Source: Pteria penguin
Taxonomy: Eukaryota; Mollusca; Bivalvia; Pterioida; Pteriidae
Assembly: GCA_035048485.1 (NCBI GenBank)
Contig: CM068592.1
Span: 39,446,045 to 39,510,044, forward strand
DNA length: 64,000 nucleotides
Direction: 5' to 3'
Shown: positions 1-9,959 of the stretch, piece by piece
Numbering within the stretch: the stretch's first letter is position 1
How the letters are laid out: each line of letters begins with the position of its first letter
Notes under the pieces: generated by a model
Seen by the model: the letters and a program-made list of their open reading frames with translations, nothing else
Told to the model about the DNA's origin: nothing
The model's database searches: none
Position numbers and translations under genes: made by a program

Positions 1-740
1 TGTTCTTTACAGTACACAATAACTCCACCACCAGGTCCATCTACCCTGTCTTTCCTGTGCAGAGAACCAAAGCCATCTAGCCTAATACTAGCGTCCGTAG
101 TGTTACTATTTAACCATGTCTCTGTAAAGCACAGCACGTCAAAATCATTGAATGTACCATTTATTATATCTATTTTAGTTTTAATACTTTGTATGTTAAG
201 GTGGGCAAAAGAAAAATGTGTTTTAATACCAGTAGCAAGTTCAGTAGATGTTGTTACAGTGTTTGATTTTATGGAATGGTCGTTAAAACTAATAGAACTT
301 GAATATTCGGTATCAGATGGACCTGGGTTGGATTCAATATCTCCGCTTAATAATAGTAATGTGTAAATAAAATGTACATAATACATCAAAAACAATACAG
401 CAATAGGATACACAAAATACATCTTTGCAGAGTACCAACTATTATATAAATATATGGACATAGTATTGTATAATTTCACACACAAATTCTTATGTTTAAA
501 GGTAGTTCCATTCTCACTGTAATGCATGGAGGTAGCGGTTTGAACAGAACACATTTTACTGATATTCTTGAAACACAGAAGGTGAATTAGAACGGCGAGG
601 GTTAGACCCCGCATTCCATATTGCATAATGTTTAAAAATATTAAGAATACAGGAGTAATTTGAAGTTTTCCTTTCAATTTAACAGCTCTAGAGTAGTTTA
701 GACCGATCCTGACCCGATATTCAACTAATGAAACAGCCAT
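1..740 (-). CDS. LINE (non-LTR retrotransposon) ORF2, N-terminal part with 2A motif and AP-endonuclease start; runs off left edge
   Basis: Reading the minus strand from ATG at 740, the frame is open for 246 codons and leaves the window without a stop; later in-frame ATGs at 554, 527, 461 and 422 make the true start uncertain. Residues 107-132 are strongly hydrophobic and lead straight into LLLLSGDIESNPGP (motif GDIESNPGP at residues 133-141), which fits the ribosome-skipping 2A consensus. Next come an S/T-rich linker and an exonuclease-endonuclease-phosphatase N-terminus: FAHLNIQSIKTK, then FTETWL at residues 205-210 and GGGVIVYC near the edge. 2A motifs at the N-terminus of APE-type LINE ORFs are known from molluscs and other animals. 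The absence of any stop suggests a young copy. The RT part lies to the left, outside the window. The LINE assignment is firm; the clade is not determined. Confidence 0.85.
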   Translation of the reverse strand, partial: MAVSLVEYRVRIGLNYSRAVKLKGKLQITPVFLIFLNIMQYGMRGLTLAVLIHLLCFKNISKMCSVQTATSMHYSENGTTFKHKNLCVKLYNTMSIYLYNSWYSAKMYFVYPIAVLFLMYYVHFIYTLLLLSGDIESNPGPSDTEYSSSISFNDHSIKSNTVTTSTELATGIKTHFSFAHLNIQSIKTKIDIINGTFNDFDVLCFTETWLNSNTTDASIRLDGFGSLHRKDRVDGPGGGVIVYCKE

Positions 741-1260
741 TGATTAGGTACGTTGGGTTTTAGGACTGATCACTTGACAAGATCGGCGGGTCATATCGGG
801 TAAACTACATGTACTTTTGAATTCAGAGACTGATTGAGATTGAAGGTTCGCCAAAAGGGGTGTTTCAGGATTGGCAGGGGGATTGAAAAGAAGAAGAGAA
901 ATTGTGATAACATACAAAACGTAGACTAACATAAGTACAATGAAAAGTCTATACACCCATTTATAGTGGCTCTTAGAATTAATTCTGTATTTGAGTTGGC
1001 AATTGAGTTGGCGTCTTGGTGTACGCAAACAGGTGTGTCATTCATAACACATGAACACATACTTTGTATACATCTACGAGATCCACAACAGTATAAATAT
1101 CTCAGACATGTACGTATATATACAACTGCTGTAATAAACAAAACCTTGGGAAATAATCCGTGTGCACGTCCGAATACAATAAATTATACTGATTACACAA
1201 TCTGGTTGTACATTTGCTCTAATAACCAAAGGAAATAATTCGTGCGCACGAGCGAATACA
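741..1260. other. noncoding, probably 5' region of the left-edge LINE
   Basis: A stop (TAA, minus) at 744-746 closes the frame upstream of the LINE ORF. Short ORFs here show no recognisable domain; one on minus (744-1028) has a hydrophobic stretch but no motif I can name. It is possibly LINE 5' UTR. Confidence 0.35.
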
Positions 1261-1274
1261 GTAAGTTATATACA

Positions 1275-1540
1275 CACTCAGAGACATATATATATACATA
1301 TACATACACACATATACACACATACATACATATACATACACATATACATACATACACATACATATATACATATACATACACTTATACACTCAGAGACATA
1401 CATTTACATATACACACGTAAATACATATACATACACATATACATACATACACTTACATATATTCATATACATACACTTATACACACATTCACACATATA
1501 CATACATACATACACACATGCATACATACACATACACGTC
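1275..1540. repeat. ATACAC/ATAC microsatellite
   Basis: Impure runs of ATACAC, CATATA and CATAC cover the interval, with an internal repeat of 'cactcagagacatatat'. Reading frames across it give only Y/V/C/M low-complexity peptides, so no gene is called. 1541-2090 has no other recognisable content apart from a G tract at about 2074-2088. Confidence 0.85.
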
Positions 1541-2134
1541 CCCAACACACTGATTACACAGATTTATGCCAATGTACGCCAGCGTTAATTTCAATAAAAA
1601 CACGCTAGCGCACAATAGACACATAGTTAATTGTTGTATACTTTAAGATGTACTATTTAATATGAATGCAATGTACTATAACGTTTTTGCAAATGCTTAC
1701 GTTGTTTTCTGTATTCACTTGCTTAAACGTACAATCAAAAATAAGAACAAGTAGACAACGACGTATACGTGATGCATTCAAACTCGTAACTACATGGAAG
1801 TAAGTAATGAATAAACACGCATGATCGTGTTTGAAATGCACTAACATGTGTATGAGCGCATTCACATTCGTATTTTCTAATGGACTTTTAATGCACTCAC
1901 ATAAACATGCTCTGTGTAATCAGCCATTTTTATATATGTGTTGCTCAGGATAATTTTCCGTTTAAGGATGTACGTCGAGCTTGAGCAAAGCTAATGAGTC
2001 AAACATTAGTTTAAGTTAACCGTAGCCAAAGATGCTTGGAAATATGATTTGTGTGATTCATGATCCAAAAAATGGGGGGGGGGGGGGTAGTTTGCTAACA
2101 TGATGCAGTTTAAGAGTGTTTTGATATATGTAGG

Positions 2135-2395
2135 CCATATACATACATGTGCATACACATACCTTTATTCGCACATAAAAATTCAATTATATTTAGAATT
2201 GACATCGCACATATATGCATACATACGCATATGCATATATATACATCTACATACACATATACACACATACATATATACCTATATACATACACATATACAT
2301 ACAAAACACATATATACCCATGTGCACGTTCATTCATGTGCATATACACATGAATACACATATACATACACACACATACTCATACATATCTGTAG
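2135..2395. repeat. CATATACA-type microsatellite
   Basis: Impure (CATATA)/(ACAC) repeats, similar to the block 900 bp to the left. All overlapping frames give low-complexity Y/I/H/T peptides and are not genes. 2396-2570 is unique AT-rich sequence without recognisable features. Confidence 0.8.
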
Positions 2396-2571
2396 TGATG
2401 TGTAAATACCAGTAAAGCCATTCTAGATATATTATACTTAAATCACAGAGGACCTCGTCTTCAGCTTATCGAGGTCTTGTTCAACACGTGATCAAGGGGT
2501 TGAGTCGCACATGATCGAGTCACAACCAATGAGATTGAAGCACAATATTTTCATAAACATAGAATCACGTG

Positions 2572-2800
2572 TTATTGTTTACATGTAGTATTACCTTCTA
2601 GAACACTCTGGACTTTCAGGAAATCGTCGAAGCACATAATGCGGTGTTTTTTATCGTGCTGGTCAATCACGAAAATTTTCTCGTCCCACACGAACGTAGA
2701 TTTAGCACGCCCCTCCTTCACAAGTCTCCTGCAGTCGGATGCTATTTTGGCACGGGTTTTAGTCAACTCTTGATTTACGTTTTTGTGTTTGATAAATTTA
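2572..2800 (-). pseudogene. L1-like ORF1, C-terminal fragment (separated by an insertion)
   Basis: The minus strand encodes VNQELTKTRAKIASD followed by LVKEGRAKSTFVWDEKIFVID. This resembles the C-terminal domain of L1/Tx1-type ORF1 proteins, where a basic 'TRRKL..KEAR..G' helix precedes a 'DKL.IDG' strand. It most likely continues the ORF1 whose N-terminal and central parts lie at 4427-4966, the intervening 1.6 kb being a later LINE insertion. The frame is closed by a stop at 2572. The ORF1 identity is inferred from motif resemblance. Confidence 0.5.
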
Positions 2801-2844
2801 ATAAAATTCCTAAATAGCAGAACTGGTGTACAATGTCTAAAAAA

Positions 2845-4103
2845 TTACCATGTCATCTGCGTACACAAGCAAAAAGAGAGATAACTCTTGCAACTCTGTT
2901 GGTGCTATTCCATCAGTTAAAAATCCCATTTCACAGACTAAAAAGAATCGGAGAACATATTTCTCCTTGTAATAGACCGATTTTGTTACAAAAGAAATCG
3001 AATAATGTACCATTCAGTAACACACAGGACTTGATATTACAATATAATGATTTTATAACATAGAAAATGTTTCCCGGAATACCGAGTTTTGCTATTTTTT
3101 GCCAGAGTTTAAAACGATCACTGGTGTCGAAAGCTTGCTTATAATCTACAAAGCAATAATATAATGGAGACTTTTTTGACAAATATTTGGATATTATGGA
3201 ATATAAAGCGAAGATGGCATCGGTGGTGCTATGCAAAGGTCTAAAACCAAACTGGGCATCAGTTATGATATCGTTGGCATCAGCCCATGTCAATAATATT
3301 TTATTCAAAATAGCAGTAAATTATTTCGCAAGACAACTTAGCAAGCTAATTCCTCTGTAATTACTAGCATTGCTAGGGTCCCCTTTCTTATATACAGGGA
3401 CAATTAAAGTATGACATAACACTTCGGGGAAATAACAATTTGAAAACATTGCATTGAAGATAGTATATAAAAATGGTAGTAAATGTTCCTCAAATTCAAT
3501 AAAATATTCATTCAATGTTAAATCATACCCATGGCTCTTATCTCGTTTGAGCTTTTTGATGGCACTCTTTATTTCATTTATAGATATTTCAGTATTAAGC
3601 TCAACATTTATATCACTGTCTGCATTGCCTTCATCATTTGTATTATCGCTAGAAATATCTTGGTTATGACATTCAGACAAGTTCTTAAAATGTCTTTGTA
3701 AATCACTTAGTTCAACTTTAACCATTTTGTTGGATTTCTTGGCAAAGTGAGAATAACATAGTTTACTGTTGGTATTGCGTTAACTTTCCAGCATATTACC
3801 TTGATCAAAAAGATATTTACGTTTCAATTTGCGCTCCATTATCTTATAACGTTTTTTACTTTCATTTAAGATGGTGTGATTTTCATGTGACTTTATATGA
3901 TTGAAGTCACACAAAGCTTTCTTATAGGTGGCATATAATTGCTTACATGTGTTATTAAACCATGGTATATGATCTACAACTATAGGTTTGGCAAGCGAAC
4001 TATGGTTAGAACCAGATTGTTGCCAGAGCATTTCAGTTACAAACAGTTTTAACCATTTTAAAAGTTTGATACAATCGTGGAATGGTAAGGACTGCAAGTG
4101 CAA
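2845..4103 (-). pseudogene. LINE reverse transcriptase segment, inverted relative to its own 3' end
   Basis: From 4103 down to about 2850 the minus strand encodes, in order, a linker region (HIPWFNNTCKQLY...), the RT start (PEVLCHTLIVPVYKKGDP, NYRGISLLSCLAK), the finger/palm (TDAQFGFRPLHSTTDAI, FVDYKQAFDT), GLLQGEICSPILFSL, and LLVYADDMV with the catalytic YADD at 2852-2863. Frame breaks occur near 3780, 3321 and 2935, so it is not functional. Just past YADD the coding sequence stops. The endonuclease domain is absent upstream, and at about 4110 the sequence changes to a plus-oriented LINE-like 3' tail. This arrangement is what 5' inversion by twin priming produces. The clade is not certain. 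Confidence 0.8.
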
Positions 4104-4109
4104 TGCATG

Positions 4110-4432
4110 CTGTGATATATAATTTCCTTTGTGATATGTCCACCTGTCTTTCAGTTATACTTGTCTTTCATTTTTTTTAGCTTCTTAAGTGTGGACACTT
4201 TGCTAGTGCTACTGCTTCATATTTTCATTTGCATTTGCCTTCTTAGTTCATAATGCCTGCATGTGATTAGTTTTCAGCTTTGTTTTATGCATGCTATGTT
4301 ATCATCTCTGTTAATTTTATATGTTAATTATGTCGGTAAAAAACTCCTGAGAGCTTATGTTCCCATGTTATTTGACATGCCGGCTTTAATTAAAACTTAT
4401 CTTATCTTATCTTATCTTATCTTATCTTATGC
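4110..4432 (+). mobile_element. LINE 3' tail ending in (CTTAT)n
   Basis: This AT-rich stretch has no ORF of its own and ends 'gccggctttaattaaaa' followed by about six copies of CTTAT (4399-4430). Short tandem repeats at the 3' end are typical of several non-LTR clades. The tail abuts L1-like ORF1 sequence on the right, and inverted RT sequence of a LINE lies on its left. I infer that the inverted RT segment and this tail are one insertion. No target-site duplication could be identified. Confidence 0.5.
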
Positions 4433-4966
4433 TTGCAATTGCCTCCTTACGATCTCACGGTCTTTGAACGCTGAAAACTTAGCAACGATTGGCCGAGGAC
4501 GGGTATTTGTGCTGCTACTATTCGGTTTTCGACCTATTCTGTGCACTCTCTCGAAGCTTATGCTTTTTCTTCCTTTCATCTTGTGCACAATGAAATTAGA
4601 CACAGTTTCCTCACAATTTTCGTTTTCGTCCTCTGGAATTCCTATGAATATCAGGTTGTCCCTCATAGACCGACACTTCAAGTCGATAATCTCCTCCCGA
4701 AGTTCGTCCCTAGCTACTTTCGTTTCGTCTCGGATCTCTATCGCACTTTTACGTTGTTCTGCCGCTTTGACTTTAAGTTCTCCTTTCACCTGTGCTATTT
4801 CCCCCCTTACGCCTTCAAATAAGTTCCCGTATCCTTCTAAGCACACTTCGATTTCACTTTGATTTTTGCGAATGCCTTTTACTTCTCCTTTCAGTGCTGT
4901 TACGTCACTTTCACATTTGCCGACTTTATTTTCCACGATTTCGAGTCGTTCCATGTTTCCCTCCAT
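4427..4966 (-). pseudogene. L1-like ORF1 protein (coiled coil + RNA-binding domain), truncated by insertion
   Basis: It starts MEGNMERLEIVENKVGKCES and has a long heptad-rich coiled coil (about residues 1-100, many E/K/V/I). A central RRM-like domain follows with MRDNLIFIGIPEDENEN, then FERVHRIGRK and RPIVAKFSAFKDREIVRRQ. This is the layout of L1/Tx1-type ORF1 proteins (trimerising coiled coil, RRM, C-terminal domain), which package LINE RNA. At residue 179 the frame enters the (ATAAG)n tail of another LINE and stops; the missing C-terminal part appears at 2572-2800. About 540 bp are still open, so the element was fairly young when interrupted. Confidence 0.75.
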
Positions 4967-5149
4967 TCTACTAAGTCTGAGTGTGCGCTGACGACTTCTT
5001 ACCGAGATACGATTCTTTATTCAAAAACTGCAAATCGAGTTCGTCTGTAGTCTTATTTTCAGTTGGTTGCTTGGTGTTTAGCTTCACTTTCAACAATTTT
5101 TCAGTTACATCGCGACGTGGAAGCAAGAGGTCACCAACCTCTTAAAACA

Positions 5150-5234
5150 TAGTGACGCAACCCGGGAATCGAATCCGGATCGTCGGCGCCGCAAGTAAAC
5201 CGCTTAATCACTACGCCAAACCTGCCCCGATATT
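5150..5234 (-). repeat. tRNA-derived SINE head or tRNA pseudogene
   Basis: On minus a polymerase III A-box-like TGGCGTAGTGATTAAG is followed 31 bp later by a B-box-like GGATTCGATTCCCGGG. The segment has tRNA size and spacing. The ends do not pair into a clean acceptor stem, so it is a SINE head or pseudogene rather than a working tRNA. Confidence 0.55.
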
Positions 5235-5439
5235 TTTACAGACTTACAAACTATGCTTAATGCTTTGCATACATATTCCGAACAATGGTCTGTCTATGTT
5301 AAAACATGTCTATAAAATCAAAATTGTTGTTTTCAGAACATAGGCCTAACAACGAATCCTGGCACTTGAATGGAACATTAATTTATATTGTACATAAATT
5401 TACTTATCTTGATTTAGTCTTTAAGGAATGAATTAAATC

Positions 5440-5592
5440 TTTTTTTCGTTGGATGGAGGTAAACCGGAAAAAAAAAAATAAAGAAAAAGAAAAAGAGAAA
5501 GACCGACGGAAAACTGCATTATTGCGCGTAACGCATAATCCATTAATTTCCGTCCTTTTTTCGTGGTATACCTCCATCCAATGAAAAACAAA
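5440..5592. mobile_element. palindromic MITE
   Basis: The outer arms are TCGTTGGATGGAGGTA (5446-5461) and TACCTCCATCCAATGA (5569-5584). The inverted pairing continues inward through an A-rich part to GACGGAAAACTGCATTAT against ATAATCCATTAATTTCCGTC around a short loop near 5525-5535. The whole 150 bp can fold into one hairpin, with no coding capacity. The superfamily is unknown. Confidence 0.7.
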
Positions 5593-5964
5593 TTAGAGTC
5601 TTTCCTTATCATTTATTTCCTTTCAAACATGTTTCGTATTCTCAGAAATTGATACGTTACAGTTATGTCACAATATGTAAATTCCTGCCGCGATTGTTTG
5701 AATACTGACGTCATAGTTCAGAAAACGCGGGAAATAACGTCGTCAGAGAGAAAATTTCGTGGATGAGATATATACCATTACTTTTTAAACCAATCAAAAT
5801 GCATGTTACATACAAAATTAAATGATTTAACTGTGATGAAAAAAAAATCATTATTACTACTACTAGTAGTCTATGTCTCTGTTATTACACAGAAACCGTT
5901 AGCTATGCAGAGCAGAAAATCTCTTTTTGCTTTAAAGAATATGTAAAGAAAAAAAAATACCCGC

Positions 5965-6204
5965 ATGTCAATTGACTTAAATAGTAATGTCAACAAATAT
6001 TGGATGTGGCAACCTTCGCCATCAAGTGTAGTGTGTCACAGCCACTTTAAAGATGATGACTATATTACAGAAACGGCTTTTGGTAAGTGTTTTACCTTAC
6101 ATCGAGTAATTTATGAATTTTGTGAACAAGAATACAGTCTATTCACGTCATCTAATCGCCCCGAATTTATAAGTTTTACATTTAGTATAAATAATATTGA
6201 TTAA
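5965..6204 (+). pseudogene. THAP-type zinc finger remnant (ISL2EU-like transposase N-terminus)
   Basis: The 79-residue frame contains NKYWMWQPSPSSVVCHSHFKDDDY, matching the second half of a THAP domain (the W..P..S.VC..HF..D.Y signature). The first Cys pair is missing, so the finger is broken. THAP domains precede the DDE domain in some PIF/Harbinger-related transposases, and a DDE transposase lies 500 bp downstream on the same strand. I infer that it is the DNA-binding domain of that transposase, separated by decay or an old intron. Confidence 0.6.
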
Positions 6205-6688
6205 TATTCTCCAAAATAACATGTAGTCTTGTAAGTTATAGATATTTTGATATACATGTAAATATTGTTCTTCCTTAACAAAATTTTGAATTCATATTGT
6301 TTTAAGTAGTCTATAATGCAGTAAAATTATACTCTTCGTAAGTTTATAATTTGTTGAATGCATTGTTGTTGTTGTTGAACTGTTGGTGTTTCAATTTGGT
6401 TGTATTATTAACATTATGTTTATTTCTATTTTTCATATGCTGAAATGTTTGAATATCCTTGCAAGTATCTAAGCATGATTTTTACAATCATACTATTTGA
6501 TGGTCAAACTTTAGATAATGAAGTTTGCCTTAATATAGTTTGTTTGTGAAATCATCATCTCATCATAACCCGACACTAGAGAAGAAGCTGTATGGTAGTA
6601 TAGTTGTTGTATCAAGGTTTGTTATGAGTTCATGAGTAATGGTTCTGTTCTGAGCTTATAATATAATGGTATAAGTATGTATTAGAAT

Positions 6689-7863
6689 TTGGAATATAAT
6701 ATATTGTCAGGTGCAGTACCCCTTAAAATGCAGAGACGACCAGATGCTGTACCAAGCATTTCTCCATGGACATCTTCTGATAGGAGTACTACGAGTAGGA
6801 GAAAACTTATAAGGAATGTTACGGAAGAAAGTTGTGATCCATGTCACTGTGACTTTTTAAGTGTAGGCCAAGAGGTGCTAGTAGAGACTGAAGTCACCAA
6901 CTCATCCCAAGTGGATGACTGTACATGTAGTCAAGATACCAGCACATTTGGTCAAGTGGAGTCTAGTATGCAAACATTGCCATTACCCATGTTTGGCATT
7001 GAGAAATTTGTAAATGACGATGAAGCCATTAAATTTTACACAGGCCTTGCATCCTTTGTGCTTTACAGTTTGGGTAATGCTTGAACTATCTACACTATCG
7101 AGTTGATAGCCATACTCTTCCTATTGAAAACCAATTATTTTTGACACTTATAAAGTAAAGACAACACAAGACCAATTTTGAGTTAAGTAGACTGTTCGGA
7201 ATATCTATGACAACTGTAGATAACAACTTGATTACATGGGTAAATTTTCTTTATTGGCAGTGGAAGGAGATCAGTTTTTGGATTGAAAGAAATATAGTTC
7301 ACTTCTTTTCGCCTTGAGATTTCAAACATAAATTCCCATCAACAAGGGTAATAATAGATGGAACAGAATGCCCTATAAAGAAACCTAGACCTCCTATTGC
7401 ACATCAATCCAGTTACTCGGCGTACAAAAACAGGAATACCATTAAAATTCTAGTATGGGCTACACCAGGAGGATTAATTTCTTATTTGTCACCTGCTTAC
7501 GGAGGATCTGCCAGTGATAGGCAAATTGTTGAGAGAAGCAATTTCTGTAATGTATGTGATCCAGGTGACTCTGTAATGTCTGATACAGGGTTCAATGTGC
7601 AAGATCTCTTTGCTTCAAGAGACATTACTGTCAACATACCTGCTTTCTTCAGGAAAAATAGAATGAATGGGAAAACTGTTTTGAGAGATAAGAAAATATC
7701 AAACAAGAGAGTACATATTGAACGTTTAATTGGCTTAGCAAAAACTTACAAAATTTTAACTTCTCCAATGACAATAACAGAAACAAAACTTTCAAGCGAA
7801 GTTACTTTTGTTTGTTTCACATTATGCAATTTTAGGAAATATATTGTTCCTTCTCATGCTTAA
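6689..7863 (+). pseudogene. decayed DDE transposase, ISL2EU / PIF-Harbinger-like (DDE_Tnp_4)
   Basis: The first part (6689-7084) has an S/T-rich linker then FGIEKFVNDDEAIKFYTGL. After a frameshift near 7080, translation continues with LFGISMTTVDNNLITWVNF (helix-turn-helix-like), and after stops at about 7157 and 7317 with the nuclease core. The catalytic triad is visible: D in VIIDGTECPIKKP, D in DSVMSDTGFNVQDL, and E in KRVHIERLIG near the end. ISYLSPAYGGSASDRQIVERS lies between the first two and is typical of DDE_Tnp_4 proteins. Two stops and at least one frameshift make it nonfunctional. A convergent YqaJ/SWIM gene lies just downstream, as in ISL2EU elements. Confidence 0.8.
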
Positions 7864-8152
7864 CAGCATTTATACTACATCATACATGTAACATGGATGA
7901 ACTTCATGATTAAGATGAGATCAGATTTATATGTACATGTATAAGCGAGATTACCATAAAACATTCAATATATTGGCCAGACTGCTTATATACATGTATT
8001 CTGTATGATTATTTCTAACGGCGGTATGAATTACAAATGCATGTAGACCACATTCATTTCTTGAATGCTAAAATATTTCATTGAATTTCTTAACTATTAT
8101 ATATTTGGGAAAAGGGATGTGCCATACTCTATAGAGTTTTTTGTGGCTCTTT

Positions 8153-9384
8153 TCACTCGCCACATGCAATGATACTGATAGAAAATACAGCATAAAAAGT
8201 ATGTTTACTTAAAATGTACTTGTAATAATCCTTGAAATAGAATCTATCTAGAACTGCTCTCCTAAAATAGTCACAAAAGAAGGATGACAACTTTATTACC
8301 ATTTCATCAATGAATGACTCATCTCTTTCTATATTAATGATCTTAATTCCTTTGAATGTATACAAAATAAAAACACAATGTATACGACCTGTGCATAGAA
8401 GCTGACCTTGTACTTGAAAGTAATAGTTGTGTGTTGTATCTGACTTAATTGAGCAGATCATTGATCTGTTTATTGTATGGAACTGACTCTGGGGTATTTT
8501 TTTTATTTTTTTTGTCTTTTGCTAAAAATGGACACTTTACTTCCACTAAACTATCACACCCTATCAAAGCATCTGGTGTTGAAGCTAAATATGGAAAACG
8601 TTCACTGCCATATTCCCCACAATAAGTGGTTTTAAGGCCAGTTTTCTTCTCTAATTGTGCTATTGCAATATACTCTTGAATACTCTGAATCGTTTTAATT
8701 TCCTCTGGTACTGTAGGTAATGAATATGCAAGCTTATTCATATCAATTTTTTCTGTCGCTTTGCAGACTCTTCCAAATATTGACGAATGAATCCGTTTTC
8801 TTCTCTCTTGATTTCATACTAACCACTTAGCTTGAGACACGGTGGCAGACTCCAAATCATTGATTTCATCTATAGATATTTTTGTTATTTTCATTTTCTT
8901 AAGCCACATTTCACTACCTGTTTCTTTACAATAATCGTGATCTAGGCCTAAAGCATATGTATTTGCTGGTTCATACAACTGAGAAGTGAGAAATGGGGTA
9001 TTTACTTACACTAGAGTGATTTAACCACACATTTCGAAAGGTGTCTGCATATCCTGCCATATTTGTGAATTTCTTTGGTTTTGGATCAAAATTTACAGTG
9101 GTTGTATTTGCCAGGGGTAACTCAGCAGCTTTGATGGGACTACCATGAAATGGTTTAGCTTGATGACATGTTTGTAATTTCTGAGTGCATGTTTCTTCAG
9201 TTGTTATCTCTTTTGTTAAAGAAAACTTGTGAACTGCTATAAGCAAAACACAAACATGTTTACAGTGTGTATGTGGCCCCATCCCCACAGCACATTCACA
9301 CTGACTCTCCAAAATAGTGCCTTTCATATCTATAGACACATCAATATTGTAATTGAAACATTTCTTTTCATTTGAGCCTTGCAT
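8153..9384 (-). pseudogene. decayed SWIM zinc-finger / YqaJ-nuclease protein of an ISL2EU-like transposon
   Basis: Reading from 9384 leftward, the first 137 codons contain CECAVGMGPHTHCKHVCVLL, a SWIM-type zinc finger (CxC...CxH). After a break near 8970 and stops near 8815, a second frame (8741-8445) gives FPYLASTPDALIGCDSL and VEVKCPFLAKD. This is the D...ExK core of the YqaJ phage-recombinase nuclease family. A third frame (8461-8153) continues with YYFQVQGQLLCTGRIHC, the usual following part. ISL2EU-type transposons carry such a second gene beside their transposase, and its role is not settled. Several stops and shifts show it is dead. No terminal inverted repeats were found by eye. Confidence 0.78.
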
Positions 9385-9399
9385 TCAGATTTCATATAA

Positions 9400-9955
9400 T
9401 TTATGTTGTTTTCTTTTGCAATTCTCATATATTTCAGGAATCTGTTTTGATATAGGTATTCTGTGTTATTTTCTATTTACTTTCCTTGTTGATGTAAATA
9501 CAAAAAGGCTTACTGTAAACAAATAATACAAAATTTTCCCACCAATTACCCCTTTTTGTATTTTTACTTTAGTTGGTTTAAACAGTTTTTATTGTGTAAT
9601 TTTCAAGACAATTATATATATAGCATAAATAATTCTGGATTGAGCAACAAGCACAATGACTTATATAAAGCTCGCTCCAGGTACATGAAAATTTCAATAT
9701 AAAACAGATACAATGGCCAAAGAGATGTTAGCAAGAAAAATACAGTTTAGACCACTTTGTAAACATGATAGAAGAAAAGAAGAAAAAAGAGAATACTAAT
9801 ATAATAATAATTTGTATTTATAAGGTTAAATTTAACACATATATACTTTGAATAAAGAGTAATTAATATACTAACAAGAAAAAATGGAACCAAAATATGT
9901 GAAAAAGTAAGAAGTACGGTAAATGTATGGAAAGTGTGAGGTTAAAAATGATTAG
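9400..9955. other. AT-rich noncoding sequence between ISL2EU-like remnant and LINE
   Basis: No ORF or repeat was recognised. It probably contains the unresolved end of the DNA transposon and the 3' UTR of the next LINE. Confidence 0.4.
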
Positions 9956-9959
9956 TTAA

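Noticed and set aside
4263..4862. 199-codon plus-strand open frame
   Set aside because: It lies antisense to the L1-like ORF1 and across the (CTTAT)n tail; the minus strand carries the recognisable protein.
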